NCBI GenBank assembly: GCA_045617825.1
Contig: JAZLJI010000050.1
Span: forward strand, 1-13,646
DNA length: 13,646 nt
Origin: UBA6987 sp045617825
Lineage (GTDB): Bacteria; Bacillota; Clostridia; Lachnospirales; Lachnospiraceae
Direction: 5' to 3'
Every line of letters begins with the position of its first letter. The first letter of the stretch is position 1. Both the position numbers and the translations under genes were made by a program. The notes beneath the pieces are model-generated. The model had not been told where the DNA came from and did no database searches. It saw only the letters and a list, made by a program, of their open reading frames with translations. Shown in pieces: positions 5,549 to 12,319 of the stretch.

Positions 5549-6544
5549 ATGAAGAGAGTAGTTGGTGTATTAGGGGCTACCGGCGCTGTCGGTACCGAAA
5601 TGATTAAGTTGTTGGAAGAACGAGGCTTCCCTCTGACTGAGCTGCGGCCTCTGGCTTCGGCCCGCAGTGCCGGCAAGACGCTGGACTTCAAGGGAGAGAA
5701 GGTCACGGTCCGGGAGGCAAATGCGGCGGGTCTCCAGGGCTGCGATATCATTCTCGGCGCGGCTGAGGCGGATATTGCCAAGGCCATGATCGGAGACATC
5801 AAGGCCTCCGGAGCGGTATTTGTCGATAACTCCAGCGCCTTCCGTCTGCTGCCGGAGGTCCCGCTGGTGGTGCCGGAGATCAATGCCGAGGACGTGAAGC
5901 GGCATCAGGGCATCATCTCCAATCCGAACTGCTCCACCATCATCACGCTGATGGCGGTGAAGGGCATCGAGAAGCTGTCCCACATCACCAATATGATCGC
6001 CTCCACCTATCAGGCGGTGAGCGGCGCGGGCGTGGGCGGTCTCCGGGAGCTGGAGGCCCAGACCAAGGCCCTGAGCGAGGGCGGCCCCATTGTGACGGGC
6101 ACCTTCCCTTATCAGATCGCGGAAAATCTGATCCCCCGGATCGGCGGGATCGGCGACAATAACTATTCCTCCGAGGAAATGAAGCTGCTGAACGAGGGCC
6201 GGAAGATCATGCACAGCCCCGACATGCAGGTCACCTGCACCTGCGTGCGCGTCCCGGTGATGCGGTCCCACTCCATCTCCGTCTCCGTATTTACCGAGCG
6301 GGATCTGACGGTGGAGGAGGTACGGGCTCAGCTGGCGGGAGAGGCCGGCGTGAAGCTGGTGGACGACGCCGCCCACGACATCTACCCGATGCCGCTGGAT
6401 ACCAGCAATCAGGACCTGGTCTTCGTGGGCCGGATCCGCAAGGATATGGCCTTCCCCAAGGGCATTGCCCTCTGGTGCTGCGGCGACCAGGTACGGAAGG
6501 GCGCTGCCCTCAATACGGTCCAGATTGCGGAGCTGCTGGTCTGA
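5549..6544 (+). CDS. asd: Aspartate-semialdehyde dehydrogenase
   Basis: The enzyme reduces L-aspartyl-4-phosphate to L-aspartate-4-semialdehyde with NADPH (EC 1.2.1.11), the branch step to lysine/diaminopimelate, threonine and methionine. Its 331 residues match the usual length. The N-terminal dinucleotide motif GATGAVG (9-15) is followed by NSSAFR (94-99), the catalytic cysteine C128 in SNPNCST, Q155 in STYQAVSGAG, and the catalytic histidine H241 in RVPVMRSHS. The start is set by GGGAGG just upstream. The gene has its own promoter and a strong terminator right after the stop, so it is probably transcribed alone. It is divergent from the sugar ATPase gene and has no lysine-pathway neighbours here. 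Confidence 0.97.
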   Translation: MKRVVGVLGATGAVGTEMIKLLEERGFPLTELRPLASARSAGKTLDFKGEKVTVREANAAGLQGCDIILGAAEADIAKAMIGDIKASGAVFVDNSSAFRLLPEVPLVVPEINAEDVKRHQGIISNPNCSTIITLMAVKGIEKLSHITNMIASTYQAVSGAGVGGLRELEAQTKALSEGGPIVTGTFPYQIAENLIPRIGGIGDNNYSSEEMKLLNEGRKIMHSPDMQVTCTCVRVPVMRSHSISVSVFTERDLTVEEVRAQLAGEAGVKLVDDAAHDIYPMPLDTSNQDLVFVGRIRKDMAFPKGIALWCCGDQVRKGAALNTVQIAELLV

Positions 6545-6561
6545 CCCCTTGATCAGAGAAG

Positions 6562-6598
6562 ATCCCCGGCGCGATTCCCATCGCTGCCGGGGATTTTT
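6562..6598 (+). terminator. Strong intrinsic terminator of asd
   Basis: ATCCCCGGC (6562-6570) pairs with GCCGGGGAT (6586-6594), continued by GCGAT (6571-6575) with ATCGC (6580-6584), a stem of about 14 bp with a TCCC loop. A run of T (6594-6598) follows. Confidence 0.92.
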
Positions 6599-6660
6599 GC
6601 GCGGTCGGCGCGGCGGCGACTGGCTGCGCCCGGCCGAAAAGGCCGACGGCGGAGAGCATC

Positions 6661-6689
6661 TTGACAGCGGTCCGGTTTACTGTTAGGAT
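6661..6689 (+). promoter_or_regulatory. Sigma-70-type promoter of the AraC-family gene
   Basis: TTGACA (6661-6666) and TAGGAT (6684-6689) have a 17-bp spacer. A small hairpin CGGCC/GGCCG (6631-6635/6641-6645) sits just upstream. The predicted leader is about 45-50 nt. Confidence 0.8.
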
Positions 6690-6743
6690 GATTTCGTAAC
6701 AGCGGACGCAGGCAACCATTTCCCGATTTGACAGGACAACAGT

Positions 6744-7658
6744 ATGAACGTACAGACTTCCGAGGTTGAAATTTTATGGCTGGCGCAGAACGGCTATTTT
6801 GAAAACAGCCGCGTCATCCCGCACCGGCATCCGGACTATTTTCAGATCTATCACGTGGTGGACGGAAGCGGCAGCTTCCTGCTGGACGATGAGGTCTACC
6901 CCATGAGCGCCGGCGCCTTTTTCCTGGTGCATCCCGACGAAAAGCACGGGATGGAGCAGTTCGTTCCGGAAAACGGCGACCAGGTGAAGGTGGTGGAGCT
7001 GAAATTTCTGCCGCACAGCAGCCTTCTGCAGGAGGAGCTGATGCGGATCAGCAAGCCCTGCTTCGGGCCGGAGGACCTGACGGCGGATTTCCGGCGGATC
7101 TTCCGGGAGGCGGTGAGCAAGCATTTTTACTACGAATACCGCCTGAACCATTTGCTGGCGGCCTGGCTGTACCGCTTTATCGACGTCTGCAAGAACTTCT
7201 CCCGTAGCGACGATCAGCTGGCGGCGATCCCCACCGGCCCGGCGATCCGGATCCGGGAATTCATCGACGCGCACTATATGGAGGACATTTCCCTGGAGCG
7301 GATCGCCCAGAGCCTGCAGCTCAGCCGGAATTACCTGTGCCGCCTGTTCCGGGAGGGCTCGGGGATGACCATCAACGATTACCTGAACGGCGTCCGCATC
7401 GATAACGCCAAGCGCCTTCTGACGGAGCAGCGCTACAGCCTGGAGGAGATCAGCCGGCTGTGCGGCTTCAACAGCATCAATTATTTCAACAACGTCTTCA
7501 AGAAGACCGTGGGGGTGCCGCCGGGCGTCTACCGCCGCTCGGAGCTGGTGGGCGGTCAGTTCATGGAAGGGAAGCACCCGATGACGGAGGCCACCTCGGT
7601 CAATACCAAGACCGTTTTCTTCTACCCCATCGGCCGCACCGACGTGAAGCTGCGCTGA
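6744..7658 (+). CDS. AraC-family regulator with N-terminal cupin domain
   Basis: This is a ligand-responsive DNA-binding regulator of 304 residues. The N-terminal part (about 20-90) is an AraC-type cupin with HRHPDYFQIYHVVDGSG (27-43) and VHPDEKHGM (62-70). The C-terminal domain (about 167-265) has the two helix-turn-helix motifs: DISLERIAQSLQLSRNYLCR (181-200) and YSLEEISRLCGFNSINYFNN (231-250), then FKKTVGVPPGVYRR. About 40 residues extend beyond the DNA-binding domain, more than usual. The ribosome site is modest (AGGA about 10 nt before the ATG). AraC/cupin proteins usually activate sugar or glycoside genes. The only gene downstream in the unit is an acetyltransferase 19 bp away, so the regulon is not evident. 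Confidence 0.95.
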   Translation: MNVQTSEVEILWLAQNGYFENSRVIPHRHPDYFQIYHVVDGSGSFLLDDEVYPMSAGAFFLVHPDEKHGMEQFVPENGDQVKVVELKFLPHSSLLQEELMRISKPCFGPEDLTADFRRIFREAVSKHFYYEYRLNHLLAAWLYRFIDVCKNFSRSDDQLAAIPTGPAIRIREFIDAHYMEDISLERIAQSLQLSRNYLCRLFREGSGMTINDYLNGVRIDNAKRLLTEQRYSLEEISRLCGFNSINYFNNVFKKTVGVPPGVYRRSELVGGQFMEGKHPMTEATSVNTKTVFFYPIGRTDVKLR

Positions 7659-7677
7659 CCGTGGGAGGAACAGGCAA

Positions 7678-8163
7678 ATGCAGACTGTATTCAGAAACGC
7701 CCGCGCCGACGAGGCGGAGGCGGTCTATGCGCTGTACCGCTCGGTCATCGGCACCCGCTTCTGCGCCTGGGACGAGACCTACCCGGGGCTCTTCGAGATC
7801 CGGCGGGACCTGGAGGCCGGCGCGCTCTTCGTGCTGGAGGAGGAAGGCCGGATCATCGGCGCGATCTCTCTGGCGCCCGAGAACGAGCTGGATGAGCTGA
7901 GCTGCTGGAGCGCAGGGGAAAAGGCCGGAGAATTCGCCCGGGTCGTCATTTGCCCGGAGCGCCAGGGGAAGCAGCTGGCGCGGCTCCTGGTCTCTCATAT
8001 CCTGGAGGAGATGAAGCGGAGAGGGTACCGATGGGCGCATATTTCCGTCGCGGCGGAAAATATCCCCGCGCAGAAGACCTACGGTCACTTCGGCTTCACC
8101 GCCGTGGGGCAGGAGGAAATGTGGGGCCACAGCTTTTATCTGTACGAGCTGCCTTTGGCATAG
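7678..8163 (+). CDS. GNAT-family N-acetyltransferase
   Basis: The protein has 161 residues with a single GNAT domain and is expected to transfer an acetyl group from acetyl-CoA to an amine, in the cytoplasm. The acetyl-CoA-binding motif A is VVICPERQGKQLARLLV (89-105), with the R-Q-G-K-Q-L-A pyrophosphate loop at 95-101. The later VAAENIPAQKTYGHFGF (124-140) is the typical motif-B region, where the substrate-end Y/F contacts lie. GGGAGGAA precedes the start. It lies 19 bp after the AraC-family gene and probably shares its transcript. The substrate cannot be inferred; the family includes enzymes acting on antibiotics, ribosomal proteins and small amines. Confidence 0.93.
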   Translation: MQTVFRNARADEAEAVYALYRSVIGTRFCAWDETYPGLFEIRRDLEAGALFVLEEEGRIIGAISLAPENELDELSCWSAGEKAGEFARVVICPERQGKQLARLLVSHILEEMKRRGYRWAHISVAAENIPAQKTYGHFGFTAVGQEEMWGHSFYLYELPLA

Positions 8164-8169
8164 AAAACG

Positions 8170-8207
8170 AAAAAGATCCCGGATCTCATCGCTGAGACCC
8201 GGGATCT
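8170..8207. terminator. Intrinsic terminator between convergent genes
   Basis: AGATCCCGG (8174-8182) pairs with CCGGGATCT (8199-8207), with an inner CTCA/TGAG pair (8185-8188/8193-8196) around TCGC. On the minus strand the stem is followed by five T residues (A-run 8170-8174), so it ends the SDR transcript. It lies directly after the acetyltransferase stop and can also fold in that transcript, though without a U-run. A second hairpin GACGGC/GCCGTC at 8220-8225/8230-8235 may help on that side. Confidence 0.85.
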
Positions 8208-8251
8208 GCCTGTTTCGGGGACGGCATTTGCCGTCTTGGGCTGCTTTTGCG

Positions 8252-8998
8252 TCAGGTGCAGGTGGCGGCGCCGCTGACAAAGATGGTCTGGCCGGATACC
8301 CAGCTGGCATCCTCGGTGGCCAGGAAGGCGACGACGGAGGCTACCTCGGAGGGCTGAGCCATACGCTGCATGGGGTGACGGGCGATCGCGTTCTTGAACT
8401 TCTCTTCGCCGACGGCACGCATCATATCGGTATCGATATAGCCGGGGGCGACGATGTTCATGCGGACGTTCTTGCGGCCCAGCTCCTTGGCCAGGGTCCG
8501 GGTAAAGCCCTGCATGGCGGACTTGGTGGCAGCGTAGTTGGCCTGGCCGGGGTTGCCGCAGAGGGAGGTGGAGGAAATGTTGATGATGGAGCCGCTTTCC
8601 TGCTCTCTCATGATGGGAACCACGTTCTTGCAGGTGTTGTACATGCCGTTCAGGTTGACGTTGATGACGGAATACCAGTCATCGTCGGACATGTGATGGA
8701 AGATCCGGTCCCGGGTGATGCCGGCGTTGTTCACCAGCACGTCGATGCGGCCGAAGGCCTTCATGACCTCGTCCACGGCAGCCTTGACCTGCTCGGGATC
8801 GGCCACGTCGCATTTCACGGCCAGGACCTTCTTTCCGCTGGGATCCAGCTCGGCAGCGGTCTTCTTCGCCAGCTCCAGGTCATATTCCAGGATGGCGACA
8901 CCGGCGGCTTCCTCTTCCAGGAAACGCTTGGCGATGGCGGCACCGATGCCCTTGCCGGCGCCGGTAACGATACAGAATTTTCCGTTCAGGTTTTGCAT
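8252..8998 (-). CDS. Short-chain dehydrogenase/reductase, FabG/PhaB-like
   Basis: This is a classical SDR of 248 residues that interconverts a 3-oxoacyl and 3-hydroxyacyl thioester (or a similar ketone/alcohol) with NAD(P)H. The motifs are complete: TGAGKGIG (12-19), CDV (63-65), NNAG (90-93), N115, a serine at 142/143, Y155 and K159 in YAATK, then PGYIDTDM (185-192). AAGGAG lies about 10 nt before the ATG. The C-terminal FVSGAATCT departs from the usual VDGG ending. It is divergent from the BKACE/thiolase operon, and I infer that it works in the same pathway, for example as an acetoacetyl-CoA or beta-ketoacyl-CoA reductase. Sequence alone cannot separate this from fatty-acid FabG, but no fatty-acid genes are nearby. 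Confidence 0.92.
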   Translation of the reverse strand: MQNLNGKFCIVTGAGKGIGAAIAKRFLEEEAAGVAILEYDLELAKKTAAELDPSGKKVLAVKCDVADPEQVKAAVDEVMKAFGRIDVLVNNAGITRDRIFHHMSDDDWYSVINVNLNGMYNTCKNVVPIMREQESGSIINISSTSLCGNPGQANYAATKSAMQGFTRTLAKELGRKNVRMNIVAPGYIDTDMMRAVGEEKFKNAIARHPMQRMAQPSEVASVVAFLATEDASWVSGQTIFVSGAATCT

Positions 8999-9051
8999 AA
9001 CAGTACACTCCTTGATATATGTTGTGTTATTTTTTTGACAAAAGCTGAGAT

Positions 9052-9111
9052 CTACTGAACGATCCGGCCGCCGGTGACAACGGCTTTTTTACCGGTTATG
9101 CGGTCGTTCAT
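9052..9111 (-). CDS. 19-codon leader ORF upstream of the SDR gene
   Basis: On the minus strand an ATG at 9111 opens MNDRITGKKAVVTGGRIVQ, ending in TAG at 9052-9054, about 53 bp before the SDR start and inside its predicted 5' leader. A good ribosome site AAGGAGA lies 10 nt upstream, in the loop of a small hairpin (AAAGC/GCTTT, 9116-9120/9128-9132 on the plus strand). The peptide resembles an SDR N-terminus (GK..VVTGG), so it may be a remnant of a lost duplicate, or a translated leader peptide. It has no run of regulatory codons typical of attenuators. The end (VVTGGRIVQ) also resembles amidohydrolase N-termini, so homology is uncertain. Confidence 0.4.
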   Translation of the reverse strand: MNDRITGKKAVVTGGRIVQ

Positions 9112-9115
9112 AGTG

Positions 9116-9249
9116 AAAGCTCTCCTTGCTTTGACGGCCCGAAGCTTTCCCGGGCCTGAGTCGCATGACGGTCCGCCTCGGGAGCAGGCCCCGAAGGGAC
9201 CGGACCGTTAAGCCGCCTTCATTCTAAGTTCTCCGCTCGGTATTGTCAA
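9116..9249 (-). promoter_or_regulatory. SDR promoter and structured leader
   Basis: On the minus strand TTGACA (9244-9249) and TAGAAT (9221-9226) are separated by exactly 17 bp, a near-consensus promoter. The start site near 9214 gives a leader of about 215 nt. The leader begins with a hairpin whose outer arms are ACGGTCCG (9168-9175) and CGGACCGT (9201-9208) with an inner imperfect stem. A second hairpin GGCCCG/CGGGCC (9136-9141/9151-9156) follows, and then the leader ORF. No known riboswitch class is recognised. Confidence 0.75.
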
Positions 9250-9325
9250 GCAAAACAGGCAGGACGTTAAAAAATATTACAATCGGTCCTTCGGGAAACG
9301 GAGCGCGCAAAACGAGAAAATGGAC

Positions 9326-9354
9326 TTGCATTATAGCCTCCCGCGGTGTATAGT
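9326..9354 (+). promoter_or_regulatory. Sigma-70-type promoter of the BKACE operon
   Basis: TTGCAT (9326-9331) and TATAGT (9349-9354) are separated by 17 bp. The start site near 9361 gives a leader of about 175 nt with hairpins CCGAA/TTCGG (9414-9418/9428-9432) and CGGCGG/CCGCCG (9454-9459/9466-9471). The 7-mer GCAAAAC occurs upstream at 9250-9256 and 9307-9313, between the two divergent promoters, and could be an operator. Confidence 0.65.
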
Positions 9355-9537
9355 TTTCGGCAGGAAAGCGTGTGCCCGGGGTAAAACAGATGTGCCGCTG
9401 CGGGGACTGCTTTCCGAAGGGACCGCTTTCGGCGATACGCTGCGGCGGAGGGACGGCGGGAAATGCCGCCGGGGCGGAGAGCTCCTGCCGGAATTGCAAA
9501 ATATAATATTTTACGATCGATAGAGAAAGGAAATATC

Positions 9538-10584
9538 ATGAGAGCTGCCATACTCGGCTGCGGTGCCATGGGAACGGTGCTGGGAGCTTTTCTCTCCCGG
9601 GGCGGCTTCCCGGTGGATATGATCGACAGCTATGCGGAGCACGTGAGGGCCCTGAACGATAACGGCGCCCGGGTGGTGGGTACGGAGGAATTTACCGCGC
9701 CGGTCCGCGCCCTGCTGCCGGAGGAAATGCAGGGCATCTACGACGTGGTATTTCTGATGACGAAGCAGACGGCAAATGCCGCGGCGCTGGCCGCCCTGCT
9801 GCCGCATCTGGGACCGCGCAGCGCCGTCTGCACCCTGCAGAACGGGATGCCGGAGCTGGACGTGGCCCGCTATATCGGAAAGGAACGGACCCTGGGCGGG
9901 ACCCTGCTGTGGGGCGCGACCTTTGTGGGGCCCGGCGTGACGAGACTCACCACCAGCCTGGAGCCCAAACGCCTGGCGGGCAAGGCATTTTTCGACATCG
10001 GCGAGACGGACGGCAGCCTGACGCCCCGTCTGCGGGAGATCGCCGGGATCCTGGAGCACATGGGAAAGACCGACCAGGTGACTGACCTGATGGATGCCCG
10101 CTGGTGCAAGCTGATCATCAACTGCGCGGGCAGCGGGATGTCCGCCGCCTGCGGCTGCACCTTCGGAGAGGTCATCGACGATCCCCGGGCGCTGGAGTGC
10201 CTGGGCAATCTGGCCTACGAGGCCTCGCTGGTCGGCCTGAGGAGCGGCTACGATATCGTACCCAGCTCCTCGGCGGAGTATCTGCGGATCACCCTGGACC
10301 CGAAGCGCTATCAGAAATTCTACTACGGACTTCACGCGAAGGACCGGGCCGGCAAGGCCAGCATGCTGCAGGACCTGGAGCGGGGGCGCCTCACCGAGGT
10401 GGACATGCTGAACGGGGTCGCCTGCGAGCTCGGCAGGAGGACCGGGACGCCGACGCCCTACAACGACGCGGTGGTCTCCGTCGTGCACCGGATGGAGCGG
10501 GGCGAGCTGCCGTTTTCGATGAGCAATCTGCAGTATTTTCCGGATATACACTACGACGCGTATGAGCTGGGAGAAAAGTCATGA
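9538..10584 (+). CDS. Ketopantoate reductase-family (PanE/ApbA) dehydrogenase
   Basis: The protein is 348 residues, longer than typical PanE (about 300). I start it at 9538 because AGAAAGGAAA lies just upstream; a longer frame has no ribosome site. The Rossmann motif is GCGAMG (7-12). The residues used for substrate and catalysis in PanE are present at matching motifs: K76 in MTKQ, N102 in LQNGM, K191 and N195 in RWCKLIINCA, S275, and E287 in GRLTEVDMLNG. It is therefore likely an active NAD(P)-dependent 2- or 3-hydroxy/keto acid oxidoreductase. Its stop overlaps the next start (ATGA), so it is tied to the BKACEs rather than to pantothenate synthesis. I infer that it makes or consumes the keto acid these enzymes cleave. 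Confidence 0.88.
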   Translation: MRAAILGCGAMGTVLGAFLSRGGFPVDMIDSYAEHVRALNDNGARVVGTEEFTAPVRALLPEEMQGIYDVVFLMTKQTANAAALAALLPHLGPRSAVCTLQNGMPELDVARYIGKERTLGGTLLWGATFVGPGVTRLTTSLEPKRLAGKAFFDIGETDGSLTPRLREIAGILEHMGKTDQVTDLMDARWCKLIINCAGSGMSAACGCTFGEVIDDPRALECLGNLAYEASLVGLRSGYDIVPSSSAEYLRITLDPKRYQKFYYGLHAKDRAGKASMLQDLERGRLTEVDMLNGVACELGRRTGTPTPYNDAVVSVVHRMERGELPFSMSNLQYFPDIHYDAYELGEKS

Positions 10585-11432
10585 GAAAAGTGATCATCAC
10601 CGCGGCGTTTACGGGCAGCCTGCCGCCCCGCGCCGAGAACGAGAATAAACCGATGACGCCGGACGAGATCGCGGAGGAGGTCGTCCGATGCGCCGAGGCC
10701 GGCGCGGCCGTCTGCCACATCCACGCCCGGGACGCGCAGGGATTGCCGACGAAGGACATCGGGATCTGGCGGGAGATCGACCGGAAATGCCGGGAGCGGA
10801 TGAGAGCTGCCGGCGTCGACGCGATCCTGAGCTATACGACCTCCGTGGGCACGGACGAGGACCGCTTTGCCCACTGCCTGGAGCTGAAGCCGGAGATGGC
10901 GGCCTTTGAGGCCGGCTCCCTCAACTGGATCGACGACGGGCTGTTCATCAACAGCCCGGCCTTCCTGAAGAAGATGGGGAAGGCGCTGACCGACGCGGGG
11001 ATCAAGCCGGAGCTGGGGATCTTCGACGCGGAAATGATCAAATGGTGCATCCGCTGGGAGCAGGAGGGGTATCTGAAGGCCCCGCTGCATTTTCAGCTGA
11101 TGATGGGGACCTACGGCGGCGCGGACGCGACGGTGGAAAATCTGCTCTTCATGAAGAAGCTGCTTCCCGCTGGCAGCACCTGCAGCGTCACCGGGATCGG
11201 CAGGAGCTCGCTGCCGATGATCATGACCGCGCTGGCCATGGGAGCCGACGGCATCCGGGTCGGGCTGGAGGACAATCTCTTTATGGATAAGGGCGTGCAG
11301 GCGGACAACGTGATGCAGGTGCGCCGGGCCGCCGAGCTGATCCGGCTCATGAACGACGAGGTGGCTACTGCCGCGGAGGCCAGGGAGATCCTGGGCCTTC
11401 CCGCCCGGCGCGGAGAGGAGGCGGAACGATGA
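10581..11432 (+). CDS. Beta-keto acid cleavage enzyme (BKACE, DUF849), copy 1
   Basis: This is a 283-residue TIM-barrel zinc enzyme. The family reacts a beta-keto acid with acetyl-CoA to give acetoacetate and a new acyl-CoA; the best-known member is Kce of lysine fermentation. The zinc ligands H46 and H48 (HIHARD) and E230, and the catalytic R226 and D231 (IRVGLEDN), fall at the same numbers as in Kce; E144 (KPELGIFD) matches its active-site glutamate. At position 14, where Kce has a glutamate that binds the substrate amine, this protein has leucine (TGSLPP). A 3-keto-5-aminohexanoate substrate is therefore unlikely and a neutral or hydrophobic head group more likely. Both ends overlap neighbours by ATGA, showing translational coupling. 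The second BKACE follows directly. Confidence 0.93.
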   Translation: MRKVIITAAFTGSLPPRAENENKPMTPDEIAEEVVRCAEAGAAVCHIHARDAQGLPTKDIGIWREIDRKCRERMRAAGVDAILSYTTSVGTDEDRFAHCLELKPEMAAFEAGSLNWIDDGLFINSPAFLKKMGKALTDAGIKPELGIFDAEMIKWCIRWEQEGYLKAPLHFQLMMGTYGGADATVENLLFMKKLLPAGSTCSVTGIGRSSLPMIMTALAMGADGIRVGLEDNLFMDKGVQADNVMQVRRAAELIRLMNDEVATAAEAREILGLPARRGEEAER

Positions 11433-12262
11433 GAAAGGTCTTTATTTCCGCAGCTCTGACCGGCGGGCGCATGGCGCAGCCGGACGATAAGCGGCCCATC
11501 ACCCCCGAGCAGATCGCCGCGAGCGTGGTGGCCTGCGCCAGGGCGGGCGCCGCCATCTGCCATATCCACGCCCACGCGCAGAACGGCGCGGGGACCCACG
11601 ATATCGCCGTTTACCGGGAGATCGACCGGGCCTGCCGGGCCGCCATCCGGGAAGCCGGCGTGGACGTCATCCTGAACTATACCACCTCCTTCGGTACCGG
11701 CGAGCAGCGCTGGGCGCCGGCGGAGGAGCTGAAGCCGGAGCTCGCCTCCTACGACGCCGGGACTCTGAACTGGAGCACCGACGGGGTGTTTTTCAACAGC
11801 CCGGAGCTGCTGGCCAACCTGGGCGACCATCTGACGGCGGCCGGGGTCAAGCCGGAGATCGAGATCTTCAACATCAATATGATCAAGTGGGCGCTGCGGA
11901 TGTACGAAAGAGGCCACCTGGCCGCCCCGCTGCATTTTCAGATCGTGCTGGGGACCTACGGCGGCATGGAGGCCACGCCGGAAAATCTGGATTTCCTGGT
12001 GCGGAAGCTGCCCAAGGACTGCACCTTCAGCGTCAGCGGGATCGGGAAGGACATGCTGCCCATGCACCTGACCGCGCTGGCTCTGGGCGCCCAGGGTATC
12101 CGGGTCGGCATGGAGGACAACATGTACATGAGCCGCGGCGTGATCGGCACGAACGAGATGCAGGTGGAACGGGCCGTGCGGCTGCTGCGGCTGGCGAACT
12201 GCGAGCCCGCGACCGCTGCCGAGGCCCGGGAAATGCTTTCCCTGCCCCCGCACCGCTATTGA
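11429..12262 (+). CDS. Beta-keto acid cleavage enzyme (BKACE, DUF849), copy 2
   Basis: A 277-residue paralogue of the preceding gene, sharing long stretches such as APLHFQ, LGTYGG and GIRVG.EDN, so the pair arose by an old tandem duplication or paired acquisition. Zinc ligands H45, H47 and E229 and catalytic R225, D230 and E143 are kept (one residue offset). The differences are in the substrate end: arginine 14 (TGGRMAQ) in place of the leucine of copy 1 and the glutamate of Kce, and HIHAHAQNG where copy 1 has HIHARDAQG, replacing a usually conserved Arg-Asp. R14 would suit a negatively charged head group such as a second carboxylate; this is inference. The start overlaps copy 1 by ATGA. The next gene begins 57 bp later, after an AT-rich spacer. 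Confidence 0.93.
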   Translation: MRKVFISAALTGGRMAQPDDKRPITPEQIAASVVACARAGAAICHIHAHAQNGAGTHDIAVYREIDRACRAAIREAGVDVILNYTTSFGTGEQRWAPAEELKPELASYDAGTLNWSTDGVFFNSPELLANLGDHLTAAGVKPEIEIFNINMIKWALRMYERGHLAAPLHFQIVLGTYGGMEATPENLDFLVRKLPKDCTFSVSGIGKDMLPMHLTALALGAQGIRVGMEDNMYMSRGVIGTNEMQVERAVRLLRLANCEPATAAEAREMLSLPPHRY

Positions 12263-12319
12263 GCGCCATTTCCAAACAGAACTCTCTAACCATTAAAATA
12301 AAGAAACGAGGTTAATCAC

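Noticed and set aside
9414..9432. T-box-like sequence (GAAGGGACCGC) in the operon leader
   Set aside because: Lacks the full AGGGTGGNACCGCG element, a specifier stem and a terminator; also not upstream of an amino-acid or tRNA-ligase gene.
9538..10584. Assignment as panE of pantothenate synthesis
   Set aside because: Longer than usual PanE and translationally coupled to BKACE genes; only family membership is supported.
10581..12262. Assignment of either BKACE as Kce of lysine fermentation
   Set aside because: The amine-binding glutamate at position 14 is Leu in one copy and Arg in the other, and no other lysine-fermentation gene is in the window.
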